From: Lactiplantibacillus plantarum
Lineage (GTDB): Bacteria; Bacillota; Bacilli; Lactobacillales; Lactobacillaceae
Length of the DNA stretch: 64,000 nt
Reading direction: 5' to 3'
Assembly (NCBI RefSeq): GCF_014131735.1
Contig: NZ_CP039121.1
Location: forward strand, 372,001 to 436,000
The position numbers were made by a program, and so were the translations under genes. Below, piece after piece: positions 60,210 to 64,000 of the stretch; the stretch's first letter is position 1, and every line of letters begins with the position of its first letter. The notes under the pieces were generated by a model. That model was given only the letters and a program-made list of their open reading frames with translations, was not told where the DNA came from and made no database searches.

Positions 60210-63161
60210 TTACTGGTTTGATTGATTATGCAACCAAGCGTGTGATTGCCAAAGGATACTAACCAGTAGAAGCAAAAGGCCAATTAACGAAATTATAGCG
60301 CCCAATCGTAATCCGGGTGTATGATATTGTAATTTGACTTTATGCTGACCAGCGGGAATTTTTGCACCAACGAAACCTGTATTAACAACTTGAGTCTTAG
60401 TTGGTTTGTCATCAACTGTTAAGTGCCAACCAGTTGAATATGGAATCGAGGTAGTTAATACGCTGGCAGTTTGTGCTTGAGTGCGACCCGTAATGGTGTT
60501 GTTAGTTACCTTTTGTTGTTTAAGGCCGTGCTTTTGAATGGCCTTGATTTGACGCTGGTAGCGCCCCTTAAATCCAACTGCCATTAATTTTACATGATGG
60601 ATTTTTAGTTCAGGCACTTGACTAAAACGAACGGTCACGATTCTTCGTAAATGACTTGAATAGCCTAAATTTAAAATAACACGTTTTCGAATCGAATAAT
60701 TCGAAAGATTAGTTGGTGATTGTTGTGAAAAGTTGTTACTTCGATAAGCGGTTGATGCGGATAAATAGTAACCGCTGAGTTGCCAATCAGTATGAAGTGC
60801 CTGGCGAAACTGTTGAATCTTAGCTAATGTTGTATTGGGGCGATTAGCAAATACGGCATTAGCCGCATTATTTTGCAAAAATTGATTCAACGTAGGTTTG
60901 ACCATTGTCATACCGCTAACCTCTAAATATAACTCTTTATTTTGCCACTTTTCAGGATGATCAAGAATTAAATCATAGGTCAATTGATGTCCCTGACAAT
61001 CACTAACTAATTGATGTAGACCATCTTTGTTAGTGGTTTGATTGTCATTAACAATTTTTTTATTAGTAGTGACTAATTTCTGGCTTAGTCGGCTTGAAGA
61101 GTTGACTGGCCTGTCGGTAACATTCCTAACTTTAACGGTATAGGGGACAGTGGTGGCTATTTTTTGAGGTTGCACTTGTTTAACACCAGTTATTGGCTTA
61201 TCAGTAATCGGCGCTTGTATCATTGCTTGCTCTTTATCAACAGCATTTAATCGTTGATATTTGGCTGCGCTAATCTGAGCGTTTTGCGTGGATACTAATG
61301 GTAAAAAGTTGTCATTAACAAAAACGATAGTTCCGGTTTTGTTAGATAATCCACCGGCCACTGGTTGATCTTTAAATATACTCACGTGCCCATCGTTGTT
61401 TTTTAAAGCATGATAGCCTACGGGAATATTTTTAGGGTCATAACGGTCTGCTAGTTCAAATATATAACGGACCCCCAGAAGGTTGCGTGTTGTTGTCCGA
61501 CCATCAGCTGTGCTTAGTGGTGAATTAGGATCGGCCTCTTGATTGCCAATTGACTGTGAAAATTGGCTAATACTTCTATTCTGTACTGAGAAATAGGATG
61601 CAATATCATGGGTGCCGAGCAACATTGAGATGTTTTTCTTTCCAGAAGCAGCTCCTCTAGCATAGAATCCAGGGGTTAATGTAGTTCGATAGAAATTATC
61701 ATTACGCGGTAAAGCTTTTTGAGCACCATCCAAATATTTATTAATCCAACTCGTGGCACTTCCACGATATAGTTGTTGTGGATTGGCAACTCCGGAACTG
61801 GTCATAGTTGCACCAAATCCAGTATTAATTAGATTAAGACATAGCAGAGTGAAACAGCCAATTATCAGTGTTAAGCGGCTTAAATGCATCGCACTTGACC
61901 CGATAAACCAGGTGATTAAGACGAATAGTAATATATATGATATTAGGTCGCGCGCACTAACGTTAAAAGTAAAACCATTTACGACCCAAATAATTATAAT
62001 TAAGCCAACACTGGCGCCTAGAAATAGTCGGTAATCCCAACTATCAAGTTTTTTCCAGTCATCGATGAGTCGCATTGTAAGAACGCTGAACAGCAAAGTG
62101 CTTAATAATAGCCAACGATTGGAGGGCGAAGATAGAACGTTGAATGTGGCTGCAACAGCTGGAAGTAATAGGCCTACTAATAAAATAATGAGTAGACTAT
62201 TTAAGTCCCATCGTTGTTTAAAATGACGTAACGAATGTAAAATAGCTAACCAAGTTAGGCTACTGATACCTAAAATGACCCAAAACGGCATCCCATCACT
62301 ATTTAAAACCAAATTGGGTAGCGCAATATAATAACTTAATGGGTAGAGCGATAATCCGTTGGCAAATTGGCCACCTGTACGTGTCGAGTGCAACATGGCG
62401 AGGACGGTCGGAATAACTAACACTGCTGCACACGCTACACCGACTAAAACAGCGCTTAATAAGTGGTAAATCAATTGCCAAAATCGTGTATACGTTTTTG
62501 TTTGACGATATTGTTGCCAATAACGCCAGATTGTGTAAATAACGCTCCCGAGTGCTAATACGTAAGCAAAGTAAACGTTACTGGCAACCGTGATTGCAAT
62601 TACTATTGCCAGGGGCCACCATGATTTTCCTCTGAATACTCGCTCAATTCCCCAACATAATAATGGGAAAAAGATGAGGGGTAATAAGAAGAAGGGATGA
62701 TGCATGCCGATGTGAAGTGCAAAAGCAGTGAAGGTATATGTTAAAGAACCAATTAAAAGACTTAAGCGGCTAAAGTGCCATATCCTAGCAAATGTTAAAA
62801 AAGCTAGGCCCGTAGCATATAAGCGAATCAAAATCAGAAACTGATATGCAAATTCAATTTTAGTAGTTGGAAATAGAGCGACTAAGTAGTTGAATGGATC
62901 GCCGACAACGTAATACGCAAAAGTCGTCATTTGATCGGCTCCTAGGCCAAGATTCCAAGACCATCCAAATAATGATTGTGTGCCAATTCCCTTAAGCATT
63001 TTTTGGAATGCTGTTAGTATTGGCAAATGCTGTGAAATCCCATCTACTGTCCAAATCAAAGACCGTCCGTCCAGAAATAGTGGACTATAAATGATGCAAG
63101 TTAAAATAATAAAGGCTACTGTATAAGTAATCCAAACTGGTACTTTCCCCAAATGACGCAT
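60210..63161 (-). CDS. YfhO family membrane protein
   Basis: 983 residues with about twelve to fourteen membrane helices in the first 470 residues, a large extracellular domain (about 480-940) and a last helix near residue 955 (LGAIISLIGLLLLLVSIL). This is the YfhO layout. Family members act as GT-C-like glycosyltransferases or partners adding sugars to lipoteichoic acid or other envelope polymers (for example in Listeria and Bacillus). The N-terminus starts MRHLGKVPVWITYT, with AAGGAG before the ATG. It is a single-gene unit. Confidence 0.88.
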   Translation of the reverse strand: MRHLGKVPVWITYTVAFIILTCIIYSPLFLDGRSLIWTVDGISQHLPILTAFQKMLKGIGTQSLFGWSWNLGLGADQMTTFAYYVVGDPFNYLVALFPTTKIEFAYQFLILIRLYATGLAFLTFARIWHFSRLSLLIGSLTYTFTAFALHIGMHHPFFLLPLIFFPLLCWGIERVFRGKSWWPLAIVIAITVASNVYFAYVLALGSVIYTIWRYWQQYRQTKTYTRFWQLIYHLLSAVLVGVACAAVLVIPTVLAMLHSTRTGGQFANGLSLYPLSYYIALPNLVLNSDGMPFWVILGISSLTWLAILHSLRHFKQRWDLNSLLIILLVGLLLPAVAATFNVLSSPSNRWLLLSTLLFSVLTMRLIDDWKKLDSWDYRLFLGASVGLIIIIWVVNGFTFNVSARDLISYILLFVLITWFIGSSAMHLSRLTLIIGCFTLLCLNLINTGFGATMTSSGVANPQQLYRGSATSWINKYLDGAQKALPRNDNFYRTTLTPGFYARGAASGKKNISMLLGTHDIASYFSVQNRSISQFSQSIGNQEADPNSPLSTADGRTTTRNLLGVRYIFELADRYDPKNIPVGYHALKNNDGHVSIFKDQPVAGGLSNKTGTIVFVNDNFLPLVSTQNAQISAAKYQRLNAVDKEQAMIQAPITDKPITGVKQVQPQKIATTVPYTVKVRNVTDRPVNSSSRLSQKLVTTNKKIVNDNQTTNKDGLHQLVSDCQGHQLTYDLILDHPEKWQNKELYLEVSGMTMVKPTLNQFLQNNAANAVFANRPNTTLAKIQQFRQALHTDWQLSGYYLSASTAYRSNNFSQQSPTNLSNYSIRKRVILNLGYSSHLRRIVTVRFSQVPELKIHHVKLMAVGFKGRYQRQIKAIQKHGLKQQKVTNNTITGRTQAQTASVLTTSIPYSTGWHLTVDDKPTKTQVVNTGFVGAKIPAGQHKVKLQYHTPGLRLGAIISLIGLLLLLVSILWQSHAWLHNQSNQ

Positions 63162-63820
63162 GAAATTCTCCTTTGTATATTGGCATAAAGTTTTAAAAAG
63201 ATTAACTAAAAATAATTGAATGCAACCAACATAGAGATATAGTCAATCTCAATGATTCCCGGGTTGTAACAACAAAAGTCTATTATCTGCCAAGTAACTG
63301 GTGATTTTCAACTGTTATTTAATGATTTGAGGTATTTATTAACTGATAATGATTTATTAAATTGGCCCTTGATTGATACAATGACTTTGAATTACGGGTA
63401 CTTGCGGTGAGAAATATAGGTAAATTGAATCATGATACTTTAATTTTACAGATTATAATGTGTGGGTTTTATTATTGCTATTAGTTTGTAACTTAACGAC
63501 TTAGAGAATACTCAGATAGATTACTAAGTTAATAAATTAATTCTAGTCACAATAAGTTAACGGTTAATCAAGATGGGCCTAAATTTTCGATCTCTGATTA
63601 GCAGAATTACTAAAATTTAGAATGAAATTGGGCAGACATAACTAAAATTCCCACGGTTACCAGCACTATCTGGACGGGGCCTTTCAATAAATTGGTACGG
63701 CCTAATTAAGAACTTAAGCTTTTCTTTAAAAAGTGCTACCGCAAGTGCGTATTAAATGGTAAATTAATAGAAGTAGTTTTGTCATATTTCTTACATTCAT
63801 AGGGAAGAGGGATTATTCAC
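63162..63820. other. AT-rich intergenic region between yfhO and nupC
   Basis: About 660 bases with no ORF that I can support. It must hold divergent promoters. Small inverted repeats such as CCAG-cactat-CTGG near 63660 occur, and CTACCGCAAGTGCG lies near 63736. I see no recognised riboswitch. Confidence 0.35.
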
Positions 63821-64000
63821 ATGGTCTTTAACTTGGTAGTTAATATTATTGGGATTGTGGTTTTTATTGCCATTGCCTACTTATTCTCCAAGCAAAAGCA
63901 CGCCATTAACTGGCGTTCAGTTGGTGTCATGTTAGTACTAGAAGTCTTATTGGCATGGTTCTTAACGGGTTCACAAGTCGGTGTCGACGCGGTTAAAGCA
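63821..64000 (+). CDS. nupC: NupC-type nucleoside transporter, 5' part (runs off the window)
   Basis: 60 codons from ATG 63821 with GAAGAGGG upstream. The N-terminus has a first helix (LVVNIIGIVVFIAIAYLFS), then SKQKHAINWRSVGVML and LEVLLAWFLTGSQVG, characteristic of the concentrative nucleoside transporter (CNT) family. It imports nucleosides with cations. The remaining roughly 330 residues lie outside the window. Confidence 0.85.
   Translation, partial: MVFNLVVNIIGIVVFIAIAYLFSKQKHAINWRSVGVMLVLEVLLAWFLTGSQVGVDAVKA

Noticed and set aside
1..64000. CRISPR arrays, insertion sequences, prophage, tRNA or rRNA genes
   Set aside because: No regularly spaced repeats, transposase or integrase motifs, or RNA gene signatures were found.

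Overview
The window looks like a chromosomal segment of a lactic acid bacterium of the Lactiplantibacillus plantarum group. This is inferred from gene content: a crtM-crtN C30-carotenoid pair, several PTS systems, a GH38 mannosidase cluster, an enterocin-A-type immunity gene, a Met-type T-box, strong AGGAGG ribosome sites with many TTG/GTG starts, and moderate GC. I see no rRNA, tRNA, insertion sequence, prophage or CRISPR array.

Layout. 1-6 kb: end of cardiolipin synthase, a tyrosine phosphatase, then purine interconversion genes (purA-guaC leftward, purB rightward). 6-10 kb: an atypical disulfide reductase divergent from glycerate kinase, and a membrane-anchored hydrolase. 10.4-17.7 kb: crtMN, a zinc peptidase, a DegV protein and lrgBA. 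Between these genes sit four copies of a three-hairpin leftward RNA element whose loops are C-rich and whose 5' hairpin is complementary to a Shine-Dalgarno plus AUG; I think this is the most interesting object in the window. 17.8-25.5 kb: acetyltransferase, phosphodiesterase-like protein, orphan bacteriocin immunity protein, PerR, a stand-alone condensation-domain protein, an FMN reductase and an unusual HhH-GPD glycosylase. 25.7-29.3 kb: a single-chain PTS permease (A-B-C order), an NmrA-type protein and a MerR regulator. 29.6-37.1 kb: an AT-richer operon of PRD regulator, PTS EIIA/EIIB/EIIC of fructose type, GH38 alpha-mannosidase and ROK kinase, resembling mannosylglycerate use. 37-44 kb: HAD phosphatase, second NmrA protein, rRNA methyltransferase, FetAB-type transporter and YdcF protein. 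44.1-49 kb: LacI regulator, GH13 glucosidase and PTS permease with two matching operators. 49-51 kb: PadR-DUF1700-DUF4097 envelope operon. 51-58 kb: amino-acid ABC transporter with two near-duplicate lipoproteins, one under a T-box, then a divergent aminotransferase/LysR pair. 58.8-64 kb: a DUF915 protein that lacks its nucleophile, a decayed toxin-like transcript, a candidate RNA, YfhO, and the start of a nucleoside transporter.

How the parts connect. The mannosidase cluster would release mannose-6-phosphate and glycerate if its substrate is mannosylglycerate, and the glycerate kinase at 8.2 kb could take the glycerate. PTS genes carry cre-like sites or their own LacI-type operators. The amino-acid transporter looks tied to methionine/sulfur supply by its T-box. 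The four RNA elements probably act in trans on mRNAs, and two of them share an 11-bp-spaced direct repeat upstream of the -10 typical of OmpR-family response regulators.
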